Of a DNA stretch of 64,000 nucleotides, positions 16,671-25,310 are shown piece after piece. The translations under genes were made by a program, and so were the position numbers. The stretch lies in the NCBI GenBank assembly GCA_031292175.1, contig JARLHQ010000028.1:1-64000 (forward strand), read 5' to 3'. Numbering within the stretch: position 1 is the stretch's first letter; each line of letters begins with the position of its first letter. Source of the DNA: Humidesulfovibrio sp. (GTDB lineage Bacteria; Desulfobacterota; Desulfovibrionia; Desulfovibrionales; Desulfovibrionaceae). Below the pieces are notes generated by a model. That model had not been told where the DNA came from, searched no databases, and worked only from the letters and a program-made list of their open reading frames with translations.

Positions 16671-18776
16671 ATGTCTCAGAGCGCCAAATTCGCCGCCGTC
16701 GAGATCGATTACGCCAAGTTCGCAAAGCAAGGCGACATCATGCTCGCCATTGGCGTTGTCATCATTCTCATGATGATGCTGGTGCCGGTCCCCACGATCC
16801 TCCTCGATCTCATGATCACCTTGAGCATTTCCATGAGCTTGGTGGTCCTCATCACCTGCATGTTCATGGAATCGCCCATGGAGTTCACAATCTTCCCGTC
16901 CTTGCTCCTGGTCACCACCCTGATGCGCCTGTCTCTCAACGTGGCGGCAACACGCCTCGTTCTCCTGCACGGCGATGAGGGCACCAGCGCGGCAGGTTCG
17001 GTCATCCAGAGCTTTGGCGAGTTCGTCGTCGGCGGCAACTATGCCATCGGCATCGTCGTCTACTTCATCCTCTTCACCATCAACAAGACCGTCATCGTTG
17101 CCGGTATGACGCGCATCGCCGAAGTGGCCGCGCGCTTCACCCTGGACTCCATGCCCGGCAAGCAGATGGCCGTTGAGGCGGACTTGAACGCGGGGCTCAT
17201 CGACGAGCCCGAGGCTACCAAACGACGCAACAAGATCCGCAAGGAAGCCGACTTCTACGGCGCCATGGACGGTGCGGGCAAGTTCGTTCAGGGCGACGTG
17301 AAAGCCGGCATGATCCTGCTCATGATCAACATCATTGGCGGCTTCTTCGTCGGCGTGTTCCAGAAGGGCCTGCCTTGGCAGGAGGCCGCGCGCACATACA
17401 CCCTGCTCTCCATCGGCGACGGTCTGGTCTCCACCATTCCCTCGCTCATCATCGCCACGGGTTCAGGCATCATCGTCTCCCGCGCGGCCGCAGAGGCCAA
17501 AATGGGCGAGGAATTCCTGGGCCAGCTGACTTTCCACCACCGCGCGCTCAAGCTGGTGTCGGGTATTCTGTTGGTGTTCGCTCTGGTCCCGGGCCTCCCG
17601 ACCATACCCTTCATCTTGTTTGCGGGCCTGATTTTCTTCGTCGCCCGCATGGCCGAACGCACCCGCCCGGCGCACGAAGCGCAGCAGCAGGCCGAAAAGG
17701 ACAAGGCCAAGGGCGGCCCGAAGCTCGACACGCCGGAAGAAGTGCAGTCGCTGCTGCCTCTCGACCAGTTGGAGCTCGAGGTGGGCTACGGCCTTATCCC
17801 CCTGGTGGACGAGGAACAGAACGGCAACCTGCTCTCGCGCATCCGCAGCATCCGCCGCCAGTTCGCACTGGACATGGGCGTGGTCATCCCCTCGCTGCAT
17901 CTGCGCGACAACCTGCAGCTCAAGCCTGGCGAGTACCGTGTGCTGGTGAAGGGCAACCCCATTGCCTCCGCGGAGATTCTGATCGACCACTTCCTGGCCA
18001 TGGACCCCGGAGACGCCAAACACCGCATCGACGGCGTCGCGACTGTGGAGCCGGCCTTCAACCTGCCTGCAGTCTGGATACCCGAGGCCCGGCGCGAGTC
18101 GGCCATGCTGGCCGGCTACACGGTGGTGGACCCCTCCACCGTGGTGGCCACGCACCTGACCGAGGTGTTCCGCCGCAACCTGCACGAATTCCTGGGCCGC
18201 CAGGAGGTGCAGGAACTGCTGAACAACCTGGCCAAACGCGCGCCCAAGGCCGTGGAGAATCTTGTGCCTGGTGTGCTTCCTCTCGGCACCGTGCAGAAGG
18301 TGTTGCAAAACCTGGTGCGCGAGGGCATCTCCATCCGTGATATGCTCTCCATCGTGGAAGCCCTGGCCGACTATGGCTCGGCAGTGCAAGAACCGGCAGT
18401 GCTCACCGAGTACATCCGCTCGCGCATGGGCCGCACAATCGTCAAGGGCTACCTGTCCAGCGACAACGCCTTGCCCATCCTCACCCTTGCGTCCGACATT
18501 GATGTGGTGCTTGTGAACAGCCTGCGCAACACCGACCAGGGCGGCTATCTGGCACTGGAACCCGCCAAGGCCCAGCAGATCATCAAGGCCATCTCCACAG
18601 CCCAGGAGAACGCCGTGGGCACGGACGGCCAGCCCGTTCTGCTCACAACACCGCAGGTGCGCCCGCACTTGGCCCAATTGTTGCTTCGCTTCCTGCCAAC
18701 TCTGCCAGTGATTTCGCAGGCGGAGATACCGGCAGATATCCGAATCCAATCCCTGGCCACTGTTAAACTGAGCTGA
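16671..18776 (+). CDS. flhA: Flagellar export gate protein FlhA
   Basis: FlhA is the large export-gate subunit with eight membrane segments in its N-terminal half and a cytoplasmic substrate-docking ring domain. The product (701 residues) has the family loop with RIAEVAARFTLDSMPGKQM and EADFYGAMDGAGKFV blocks. I chose the ATG at 16671, which has GAGGAG ten bases upstream; a GTG at 16653 is in frame but would overlap this ribosome site. It ends four bases before flhF. Confidence 0.96.
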   Translation: MSQSAKFAAVEIDYAKFAKQGDIMLAIGVVIILMMMLVPVPTILLDLMITLSISMSLVVLITCMFMESPMEFTIFPSLLLVTTLMRLSLNVAATRLVLLHGDEGTSAAGSVIQSFGEFVVGGNYAIGIVVYFILFTINKTVIVAGMTRIAEVAARFTLDSMPGKQMAVEADLNAGLIDEPEATKRRNKIRKEADFYGAMDGAGKFVQGDVKAGMILLMINIIGGFFVGVFQKGLPWQEAARTYTLLSIGDGLVSTIPSLIIATGSGIIVSRAAAEAKMGEEFLGQLTFHHRALKLVSGILLVFALVPGLPTIPFILFAGLIFFVARMAERTRPAHEAQQQAEKDKAKGGPKLDTPEEVQSLLPLDQLELEVGYGLIPLVDEEQNGNLLSRIRSIRRQFALDMGVVIPSLHLRDNLQLKPGEYRVLVKGNPIASAEILIDHFLAMDPGDAKHRIDGVATVEPAFNLPAVWIPEARRESAMLAGYTVVDPSTVVATHLTEVFRRNLHEFLGRQEVQELLNNLAKRAPKAVENLVPGVLPLGTVQKVLQNLVREGISIRDMLSIVEALADYGSAVQEPAVLTEYIRSRMGRTIVKGYLSSDNALPILTLASDIDVVLVNSLRNTDQGGYLALEPAKAQQIIKAISTAQENAVGTDGQPVLLTTPQVRPHLAQLLLRFLPTLPVISQAEIPADIRIQSLATVKLS

Positions 18777-18780
18777 TGCC

Positions 18781-19881
18781 ATGCACGTAAAAACATTCAA
18801 GGGATCCGACATTCAGGCTGCCCTGGCGAAGGTGAAGGCCGAGTTAGGCGAGGAAGCCATTATTCTGGGCACCAAGACCGTGCGCGGTGGGGCTGGAAAG
18901 AGCTGCGAGATCACCGCAGCCATCGACCCCAGGTCGGCGGGAGGGCCTTCAAAGAACGCGCCCCTCATGCCCGCGCGCAACGCGGGAGGCATCATGCCGC
19001 AGATGGACGGAAATCCGACGGACTGGGCCTGCGAGTGGCGTCAGATCAAAGACCAGCTCATGGCCCTGGTGAAGCCGCAGCTCAACATGGAAGACCTCTC
19101 TCCACGCCAACGCGTGGCCATCAAGTACCTGGAGCGCGAGGAAGCGGACATGCAGGTGCTCCTGCGCGTGTTTCTGGAGCTCAAGGCCGACCCCGACAGG
19201 CCTATCCTGCCGGTGCTGGAATCCGTGGCCCCCTGCTATGGCTTCGAGTCAAATAAATGGCGTCAGAAATTCCACATCTTTGCGGGCCCCCACGGCGTGG
19301 GCAAGACCCTGACGCTCATCCGCCTGGCCCTGCGCGAAAAGCAGGCGCGGCCCAAAGCGCGCATCTGTGTGGTCGCCGCCGACCAGGGACAAGGCAAAGG
19401 ACGCCTTGTGCTGCGTCACTATGCGGACCTTTCCGGCTTGGCCTTCCGCGAGGCGGGCAGCGCCGAGGATATGCAGGAACTGCTCAAGGAAGCGCACAAG
19501 TTCGACATGATTTTCGTGGACCTGCCCGGTCTGTCCGGCAAGTCTTCTCTGGCCGAGCATCTGGCCGACCTTGGACTGGCCGAAAGCCTCGACATGGCCG
19601 CGCATCTGGTGCTAGCGCCATACTTCGCCGCCAGCCAGTACGCCGAGATCGCCCGGCGCTACATGTGCCCGCAGTTACAAAGTCTCATCTGGACGAAACT
19701 GGACGAAGCCTGTAGTTTCGGAGCGCTGCTGAACATGGCGCGGCTCACGGAACTGCCCGTATCCGCCTTGTCTTTTGGCTCGGGGCTCAAAAACAGCATT
19801 GCCCCAGCCTCAAGCGACCTGTTGTGGCGGTTGATCTTCAAGCACACGCTGCCCGGCCAAAGCGCCGAGCAGGCGGCATAA
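18781..19881 (+). CDS. flhF: Flagellar placement GTPase FlhF with altered G motifs
   Basis: FlhF is an SRP-type GTPase that marks the pole where the flagellum is built. The N-terminus MHVKTFKGSDIQAALAKVK and the middle helical domain match the family. The P-loop is GPHGVGKT (169-176) and the G4 motif TKLD is present. The usual TTDTYRIGA segment reads AADQGQGKGR here, and the usual DTAGR reads DLPGLSG (from D247). GTP binding looks possible, but hydrolysis chemistry may differ. The protein is 366 residues. It is coupled to flhG, eleven bases downstream. Confidence 0.9.
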   Translation: MHVKTFKGSDIQAALAKVKAELGEEAIILGTKTVRGGAGKSCEITAAIDPRSAGGPSKNAPLMPARNAGGIMPQMDGNPTDWACEWRQIKDQLMALVKPQLNMEDLSPRQRVAIKYLEREEADMQVLLRVFLELKADPDRPILPVLESVAPCYGFESNKWRQKFHIFAGPHGVGKTLTLIRLALREKQARPKARICVVAADQGQGKGRLVLRHYADLSGLAFREAGSAEDMQELLKEAHKFDMIFVDLPGLSGKSSLAEHLADLGLAESLDMAAHLVLAPYFAASQYAEIARRYMCPQLQSLIWTKLDEACSFGALLNMARLTELPVSALSFGSGLKNSIAPASSDLLWRLIFKHTLPGQSAEQAA

Positions 19882-19892
19882 GGCGAGGCACC

Positions 19893-20723
19893 ATGACTGC
19901 GACGGCACTCCCCCTGGTCTTTTCCGTCACCTCCGGCAAGGGCGGGGTCGGCAAGACGAACATTTCGGTGAACCTGGCCTGCGCGCTGACCCAGATGGGC
20001 AAGCGCGTGGTCATCCTGGACGCCGACCTGGGTCTGGCCAACGTGGATGTCATCCTGGGCCTCGCGCCCAAGCTGAACCTATTCCACCTGTTCAACGAGG
20101 GCATGACGCTGGAGAACATCCTTTGCGACACCCCCTACGGCTTTCGCATCCTTCCCGCAGCCTCCGGTGTCAGCGACATGGTGAACCTCACCACCGGACA
20201 AAAGCTGGACCTGCTTGAGGCCATGGACTATCTTGAAGGCGGCATCGACCACCTGATTGTGGACACGGGAGCGGGCATCAACGACAATGTGCTCTATTTC
20301 AACATAGCGGCGCAGGAACGGCTGGTGGTTTTGACCACCGAACCCACGTCCCTCACGGACGCCTATGCGCTCATCAAGGTGCTGAAACTGCACCATGGGG
20401 TTGACCGGTTCCGCGTTCTGGTGAACATGGCCAAGGACGAAAAGACGGCAAAAGAGATTTTCATCAAGTTGTACAAAGCCTGCGACCATTTTCTCTCCGG
20501 CGTGTCTCTTGACCTGGTGGGCTTCATCCCCCTCGACCCCGCGGTGCGCAAGGCCGTCATCAACCAGACGCCCTTTATGCAGATGAGCCCCAATTGCCCG
20601 GCCAGCGTGGCCATCCGACATGCTGCGGACAAAATCAACACTTGGAAAGTCACGGCAAAAGCAGATGGAAACATCAAGTTCTTTTGGAAAAAGCTCCTCT
20701 TCCAGGAGCAGTCCGTGGCGTGA
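19893..20723 (+). CDS. flhG: MinD-like ATPase FlhG (FleN), flagellar number regulator
   Basis: This 276-residue ParA/MinD ATPase carries the deviant Walker A SGKGGVGKT (14-22), ILDADLGLANVD for Walker A-prime, and DTGAGI for Walker B. In polar flagellates FlhG limits flagellar number and acts on FlhF. I chose the ATG at 19893, which has an AGGCGAGG site; upstream in-frame codons lie inside flhF. It overlaps the next gene, fliA, by 59 bases if FliA starts at 20665. Confidence 0.93.
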   Translation: MTATALPLVFSVTSGKGGVGKTNISVNLACALTQMGKRVVILDADLGLANVDVILGLAPKLNLFHLFNEGMTLENILCDTPYGFRILPAASGVSDMVNLTTGQKLDLLEAMDYLEGGIDHLIVDTGAGINDNVLYFNIAAQERLVVLTTEPTSLTDAYALIKVLKLHHGVDRFRVLVNMAKDEKTAKEIFIKLYKACDHFLSGVSLDLVGFIPLDPAVRKAVINQTPFMQMSPNCPASVAIRHAADKINTWKVTAKADGNIKFFWKKLLFQEQSVA

Positions 20724-21456
20724 GTTGGAGGCCGGGCAACAGGCCTGGGCGCATTTCCCCCCCCGCGACCAGGAACAGATCGTCCGCCACTACGCCCCGA
20801 AGATTCGCATTCTCGCCCTGCGGATGAAGAACAAGCTTCCGCAGAGCGTTGAGCTTGGCGAACTTATTAGTGCTGGGAGCATCGGGCTTCTCGACGCACT
20901 GGGAAAGTTCCGCCCGGAGCTCGGCATCAAGTTCGACACCTATTCCGAAAACCGCATCAAAGGCGCCATGCTCGACGAGCTCAGGCGCATGGACTGGTTC
21001 TCCCGCGGGATGCGCCAGAAGGTCAAAATCCTCGACGAGGCCATGCGCCAGATCGAACATGAAACCGGAGCGGCGCCTACGCAGGAGCAGCTGGCGACCA
21101 AGACGGGCATGTCCCCGCGCGAGGTGCAGAACGGTCTGGAAGCGTTGCAGAACCAATTGTGCGTGAGTCTGGACGCATTTCAGGAGAATTTCGTCGGCAC
21201 CAGCGAATCATTGACGGAAAATGAGCCCTATCAATCCACAGCTTTTCAGGAAATGGTTGACAAGATTGCTGGGCTCATAGAAGATTTGACACCAAGAGAG
21301 AAGCTTGTCATTTCTTTGTATTACGGTGAAGAGTTGAACATGAAGGAAACCGCCCAAGTCATGGACATCACTGAAGGGCGCGTTTCTCAATTGCATTCAC
21401 AGGCCCTGGCAAAGCTGCGAGACAGTTTTCGCAAGCGTTACGAAAATGAAGGCTGA
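20665..21456 (+). CDS. fliA: Flagellar sigma factor FliA (sigma-28)
   Basis: The protein (263 residues from the ATG at 20665) has sigma region 2 (RHYAPKIRILALRMKNKLP...ELISAGSIGLLDAL then LDELRRMDWFSRGMR), region 3 and region 4 (LTPREKLVISLYY then a helix-turn-helix with VSQLHSQAL). These are hallmarks of the FliA/WhiG type. The first 18 codons overlap the end of flhG; an internal TTG start after the overlap cannot be excluded. It would direct late flagellar and chemotaxis genes; candidate target promoters are listed upstream of cheW and the FlgO-like gene. Confidence 0.93.
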   Translation: METSSSFGKSSSSRSSPWRELEAGQQAWAHFPPRDQEQIVRHYAPKIRILALRMKNKLPQSVELGELISAGSIGLLDALGKFRPELGIKFDTYSENRIKGAMLDELRRMDWFSRGMRQKVKILDEAMRQIEHETGAAPTQEQLATKTGMSPREVQNGLEALQNQLCVSLDAFQENFVGTSESLTENEPYQSTAFQEMVDKIAGLIEDLTPREKLVISLYYGEELNMKETAQVMDITEGRVSQLHSQALAKLRDSFRKRYENEG

Positions 21457-21471
21457 CAGGAGAGAGAAAAC

Positions 21472-21855
21472 ATGCCCGCTGACAAGAACATGCGCATCCT
21501 TGTTGTTGATGATTTCTCGACCATGCGCAAGATCATTAAAAACATCCTCCGCCAGCTCGGCTTCAACAACGTCGTCGAATCTGATGACGGCACCACGGCC
21601 TGGGAAACGCTCAACCGCGACAACATCGACTTTATTATCTCCGACTGGAATATGCCTCAGATGACCGGCATTGAGCTGCTGCGCAAAGTCCGCTCCAGCG
21701 AGGAATATTCCACCACGCCGTTTCTGATGGTCACGGCCGAAGCCCAGCAGGAGAACATCATTGAGGCCGTGCAGGCCAAGGTTTCCAACTACATCGTCAA
21801 ACCGTTCACACCCGAGACTCTGGGCCAGAAGATCGACAAGATCTTCGCCAGCTAA
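21472..21855 (+). CDS. cheY: Chemotaxis response regulator CheY
   Basis: This is a stand-alone receiver domain of 127 residues. The acidic pair D13/D14, phospho-acceptor D58 (ISDWNMPQ), T88 and K110 (VKPF) are all in place. It begins MPADKNMRILVVDD. Position between fliA and fliL and the lack of an output domain identify it as CheY, binding the flagellar switch when phosphorylated. An AGGAGAG ribosome site precedes it, 15 bases after fliA. Confidence 0.94.
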   Translation: MPADKNMRILVVDDFSTMRKIIKNILRQLGFNNVVESDDGTTAWETLNRDNIDFIISDWNMPQMTGIELLRKVRSSEEYSTTPFLMVTAEAQQENIIEAVQAKVSNYIVKPFTPETLGQKIDKIFAS

Positions 21856-21888
21856 AGCCCGGGCCCTTGACCGGGGGGCATTACGATC

Positions 21889-22593
21889 ATGGCTGACCAG
21901 ACTGATGCTACCGGGGAAACTTCCGCAAACGGGGCCAAACAGTCCGACGTTCTGATCGACACCAGCGAGCCCACGCGAGGCACGCAGAAGGTCGAACTCG
22001 ACCTGGAGGACGCGCCCTTCCTGGAAGAGGAAGAAGAGGTTAAGCCTGCTCCGGCGCCGATGGAAGCGGTCGGTCTTGAGGACGACACAGAGAAGAAGCC
22101 TTCCGGGCTGGACCGCAAGAAAAAGCTCATCATCATCGGGGCGGCCGCCCTGGTTGGAATCATTGTAGCCGCTGTGGCCGTCAAGATGCTTCTTTTTAAA
22201 GGCAAGACCGCCACCGCGCCGGAGCCGACCAAGCACGCGGCCCCCAAGGAGGCTACAAGTAGCGCCAAGGAAGCCAAGCCCGCGCCTGCGGAAATACAGG
22301 TGCGACTCGAACCGTTCCTGGTCGAGCAAAAGGGCGAGGGCGACCAGATCCGTTTCCTCACCGTGCGCCTCCTGCTCACCACAACAACCCCGTCCGTGGC
22401 CAAAGAAATTGAGCTGAAGCACTTGGCCGTGCGCAACGCCATCTTCTATTATCTCAAGAATAAAGATGTGCAATTTTTGGCCGATGAGCATAACGCTGAC
22501 AATTTGAAAAGCGAACTTCTCCTGGTCATCAACCAGTATGCCACTGACGGAAAATTCGACAACCTGCTGTTCGAGGAATATGTGGTGAAGTAA
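21889..22593 (+). CDS. fliL: Flagellar basal-body protein FliL
   Basis: The 234-residue protein has a long acidic N-terminal region (about 1-75, with EEEEEV), one membrane segment (about 79-98) and a periplasmic FliL domain with PFLVEQKGEGDQIRFLTVRLLL and a C-terminal FDNLLFEEYVVK. FliL associates with the stator/basal body. The cytoplasmic extension is longer than in E. coli FliL (154 residues). The next gene starts directly at its stop. Confidence 0.88.
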   Translation: MADQTDATGETSANGAKQSDVLIDTSEPTRGTQKVELDLEDAPFLEEEEEVKPAPAPMEAVGLEDDTEKKPSGLDRKKKLIIIGAAALVGIIVAAVAVKMLLFKGKTATAPEPTKHAAPKEATSSAKEAKPAPAEIQVRLEPFLVEQKGEGDQIRFLTVRLLLTTTTPSVAKEIELKHLAVRNAIFYYLKNKDVQFLADEHNADNLKSELLLVINQYATDGKFDNLLFEEYVVK

Positions 22594-22944
22594 ATGGCGA
22601 CAAGTCCGCTGGACCTCCCCATCCTGATCTCGCAGTTGCCCAACGTACAGCAGATCATTGGGCCGCAGCACATCCCTAACGAGGCGCAAACGGTTCTCTT
22701 CGGTCAGCTTGTGGCTGAAAATCAGCGCAAGGAAGAGCACAGCGTCCAGGAAGTGGAAAAGGACGAAGGGATCGACGCCATGGGCCGTGAGTCTGGCGGC
22801 AACAACAAGGATGCGCAGCAGCAAGCGCAACATCGTCCGGCGCGCCGCCCCATGCCCCCCCCAGACACAGAGCAGTCCGTGGACAGCAGCCAGTCCTCAA
22901 ACGCCAGCCCCTGGTCGGGCAATATCATCAACGTCAAGATTTAG
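22594..22944 (+). CDS. Small hydrophilic protein of unknown function following FliL
   Basis: The ATG follows the fliL TAA without a gap, so translation is probably coupled. The 116-residue product is hydrophilic, with a more ordered N-terminus (PLDLPILISQLPNVQQIIG) and a disordered Gln/Pro/Ser-rich second half. No membrane segment, signal peptide or known motif is seen. Position suggests a flagellum-related role; I do not recognise the family. Confidence 0.72.
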   Translation: MATSPLDLPILISQLPNVQQIIGPQHIPNEAQTVLFGQLVAENQRKEEHSVQEVEKDEGIDAMGRESGGNNKDAQQQAQHRPARRPMPPPDTEQSVDSSQSSNASPWSGNIINVKI

Positions 22945-23059
22945 CCCTCCCTTTTTCGCCGTTTCCCCTCCTCCTTTGCCCTTCGCATTTCCTGTGCTCA
23001 TTTTTTGCGCGTAGCGTGTCGCTTGAAACCCGACGCGGCAAACTTCTCTTGAAGCGGGA

Positions 23060-23088
23060 TTGCCTCCCACCACAGGAATGTGCATAAT
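23060..23088 (+). promoter_or_regulatory. Candidate sigma-70 promoter of the SLOG-like gene
   Basis: A -35 TTGCCT (23060-23065) and a -10 CATAAT (23083-23088) are separated by 17 bases, about 58 bases ahead of the ATG. This suggests the gene is transcribed separately from the flagellar operon. Confidence 0.5.
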
Positions 23089-23145
23089 ACACAAACGGCG
23101 AGTGGCGTTCTCTCGCCGCCAAAACCACCACGACAAGGAGATGTT

Positions 23146-23706
23146 ATGTCCGAAGCCAGCGAGTTCACCCTGTTCAGCGGCGGCGCCCAGGGCGCGGAAG
23201 CGGAATTCGGCAAGCAGGCCGAACGCTTCGGCGTTCAGGAGATCAATTACTCCTTCGAAGGGCATAAAATTGAGCGCACCCGCGGCCTGCGCATGCTGAC
23301 CCAGGAAGAACTCATGCGCAAGGATGTGAGCCTCACATACGTTTCCAAACTGCTCGATCGCAACTTCAGCAACGGACCCCTCATCCGCATGGTCCTGCGC
23401 ACCATCATGTATCAAGTGGACGCCGGGCTTGAGGTCTTCGTAGTGGGCGCCATCCTGGACAACGGAACGGTCAACGGCGGCACGGGCTGGGGCGCGGAAT
23501 TCGCCAAGATCTGCAACAAGCCCCTGTTCGTCTACGACCAGGTGAAGAATGGCTGGTTTACATGGACAGACAACGCTTGGCAGCGGGTCGCCAACCCGGT
23601 CATCACCAAGGCGCATTTCACGGGCACAGGCACCCGCTTTCTGGAGGACAACGGACGCGCGGCCATCGCCGCCCTTTTCGCCCAGTCCTTCGGCGCGCGG
23701 AAGTAG
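23146..23706 (+). CDS. SLOG/Rossmann-like protein of unknown function
   Basis: The 186-residue product starts with TLFSGGAQGAEAEFG and later has NGGTGWGAEFAK followed by KPLFVYDQ. Two glycine-rich loops each followed by alpha/beta segments recall the SLOG/YspA type of nucleotide- or ligand-binding Rossmann folds; this assignment is by pattern only. The ATG at 23146 has AAGGAG eight bases upstream and a good promoter ahead. It lies just after the flagellar operon and before two uncharacterised genes. Function unknown. Confidence 0.7.
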   Translation: MSEASEFTLFSGGAQGAEAEFGKQAERFGVQEINYSFEGHKIERTRGLRMLTQEELMRKDVSLTYVSKLLDRNFSNGPLIRMVLRTIMYQVDAGLEVFVVGAILDNGTVNGGTGWGAEFAKICNKPLFVYDQVKNGWFTWTDNAWQRVANPVITKAHFTGTGTRFLEDNGRAAIAALFAQSFGARK

Positions 23707-23878
23707 CCCCCTCCGCTTTGTCAAAAAGGGCGCGGCGGACATCCCGGGAGAACCGTCCGCGCCCACCTGCTCCCCTCACCAGCTCCGGCGCATTGCTTTT
23801 CCCCGCGAAACCGGGCATCTGACCGGCATCGGCAAATGCTTTGCCGGGTGTCCCACCGCTTAACCCACAGGTGCCGCC

Positions 23879-24298
23879 ATGCAGATATCCGCCCTCATGC
23901 TCCTGGCCCTCACCATCACCGAACTGGCCCTTCTGTTCGTGGTCATCGCCTTCTACCTGCGCCTGCGCAAATCCGAGGCGCTCATCGCCCGCATGCAGAC
24001 CAAGCAGGAGGAGTTTTTAATCAAGCTGCGCGCCAACGCGCAGTTGGAGCAGGAACTGGTGGACAGCTTCGGCCGCAGGCAGGAGGAACTGGCCCATCTG
24101 GACACCGAACTCACCGAACGCGTGATCATCCTGAACAAGCTGCTCAAACAGGCGGACGAATATGCCCGCTCCCCTCAATTCCTGCGCCAGATCATCATCA
24201 CCGGCCACCGCCAGGGCAAGAGCGTCAAGGAACTTTCCAAGGCCACGGGCGTCGGCACCGACGAGGTGGAACTCATCATCGACCAGTCAACCTTCTAG
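23879..24298 (+). CDS. DUF2802-like membrane-anchored coiled-coil protein
   Basis: The 139-residue protein has an N-terminal membrane segment (about 5-27) and a central coiled coil (about 30-95, rich in Glu, Gln, Leu). A C-terminal helix-turn-helix-like block contains GKSVKELSKATGVGTDEVELI. This layout resembles DUF2802 proteins, which often lie beside flagellar or chemotaxis genes. Start ATG at 23879. It is followed directly by the FliK-like gene. Function unknown. Confidence 0.7.
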   Translation: MQISALMLLALTITELALLFVVIAFYLRLRKSEALIARMQTKQEEFLIKLRANAQLEQELVDSFGRRQEELAHLDTELTERVIILNKLLKQADEYARSPQFLRQIIITGHRQGKSVKELSKATGVGTDEVELIIDQSTF

Positions 24299-24300
24299 CG

Positions 24301-25167
24301 GTGGCAGAAATAATGCGCATTTCCGGCTATGGGGCGGGCTTCGGCCAATCCAGCGAGAACCGCGACCGCGCGGCCGCTTTCCGCGCCCGGCACAGCATCG
24401 GCCAGCGGGTCAAAGGGCGCATCCTGCGGCGTGAGCAGAATGGTCTTTATTGGGTGCAGGTGGGCGGCGAGGAGTTGCTGGCCCGGTTGGAGGTCCACGC
24501 CGACCCCGGCGACCAGCTCGTGTTCATTGTGCGGGCGCTGACGCCAGAGATCATGCTCCAGGCGCTCACCGCGGGCATGGATGCGGGCGACCTTCCCGGA
24601 TTGGTGCAGCGCTTCCGCTCTGCCAGAGAGGTTTTCGAAACGCAGGGCGCAGCGGTATTCACGGCCCTCGCCGGAACACCGCCGCAATCCGATATCCGTC
24701 GAGAGGCCTTTGCCCTGGCCCTGTCCAAACAGCCGGATTCAGTTCAGCATTTCGCCAAGATTCAAGAATATCTCACGCAGATCAATAGCATGGCCATAGA
24801 ACAAGGCGCCCAAGCGCTCTATGAACCCTGGCTGCTTCCGGGCTTGCGACGGCAGGAGATGCTGCGCCGCGCGCACGCCGGCGGCGGTGTCGAGACGGCA
24901 TTGAGCGCCGTCGACGCAAGCTGCGGCGGCATTGAGGCCCGGTTCATTACCGGCCCGGCCGTTCGCTTGAGCGTGACGGCGGAACGTCCAGAGAGCGCCG
25001 GTGTCATGCTGGTGGAACTGGCGGCAGTCGGCCGGGAGTTGTTGGGCCAGGAGCCACAGCTCCTGGGACCGACCCGGCATCGGCCTTCAGCCCTGGGCGG
25101 CGTGTTGGGTGAACTGTTCGGCGATGTGCCTGCATGGTCTTCCGGCGGACTGAATACACGCGTCTAA
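24301..25167 (+). CDS. Conserved protein with FliK-like N-terminal beta domain
   Basis: Either GTG 24301 (two bases after the previous stop) or ATG 24313 can start this protein of about 285 residues. The part near residues 25-75 has alternating strands with GQRVKGRILRREQNGLYWV, VGGEELLARLEV and PGDQLVFIVRAL, a layout seen in FliK-type hook-length proteins. The rest is helical and unfamiliar. No signal peptide or membrane segment is seen. Coupling to the DUF2802-like gene and nearness to the flagellar operon suggest a motility role, which is inference. Confidence 0.62.
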   Translation: MAEIMRISGYGAGFGQSSENRDRAAAFRARHSIGQRVKGRILRREQNGLYWVQVGGEELLARLEVHADPGDQLVFIVRALTPEIMLQALTAGMDAGDLPGLVQRFRSAREVFETQGAAVFTALAGTPPQSDIRREAFALALSKQPDSVQHFAKIQEYLTQINSMAIEQGAQALYEPWLLPGLRRQEMLRRAHAGGGVETALSAVDASCGGIEARFITGPAVRLSVTAERPESAGVMLVELAAVGRELLGQEPQLLGPTRHRPSALGGVLGELFGDVPAWSSGGLNTRV

Positions 25168-25261
25168 CCTTCCTCTTTCCCAAAAGTCGTTGGGCAGGGA
25201 CCTGAGCGAAACCAACCTTCTGACAGGTTCCCCAAACTTTTCCCTCAAATTCCCCGGACAC

Positions 25262-25286
25262 AAAAAAAGCGCCCCGAAGGGCGCTT
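25262..25286 (-). terminator. Intrinsic terminator of lpxC
   Basis: Arms aagcgccc and gggcgctt pair perfectly around a cgaa loop. On the minus strand the stem is followed by a run of T (seven A on the plus strand), the right orientation to end lpxC. It may also slow plus-strand reading from the FliK-like gene. Confidence 0.85.
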
Positions 25287-25310
25287 CCAGTTGCTTGCTT
25301 TGCGTTACCG

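Noticed and set aside
17463-18812. Minus-strand 449-codon frame opposite flhA
   Set aside because: It is antisense to a complete FlhA and shows only GC-bias repeats of His, Val and Gly.
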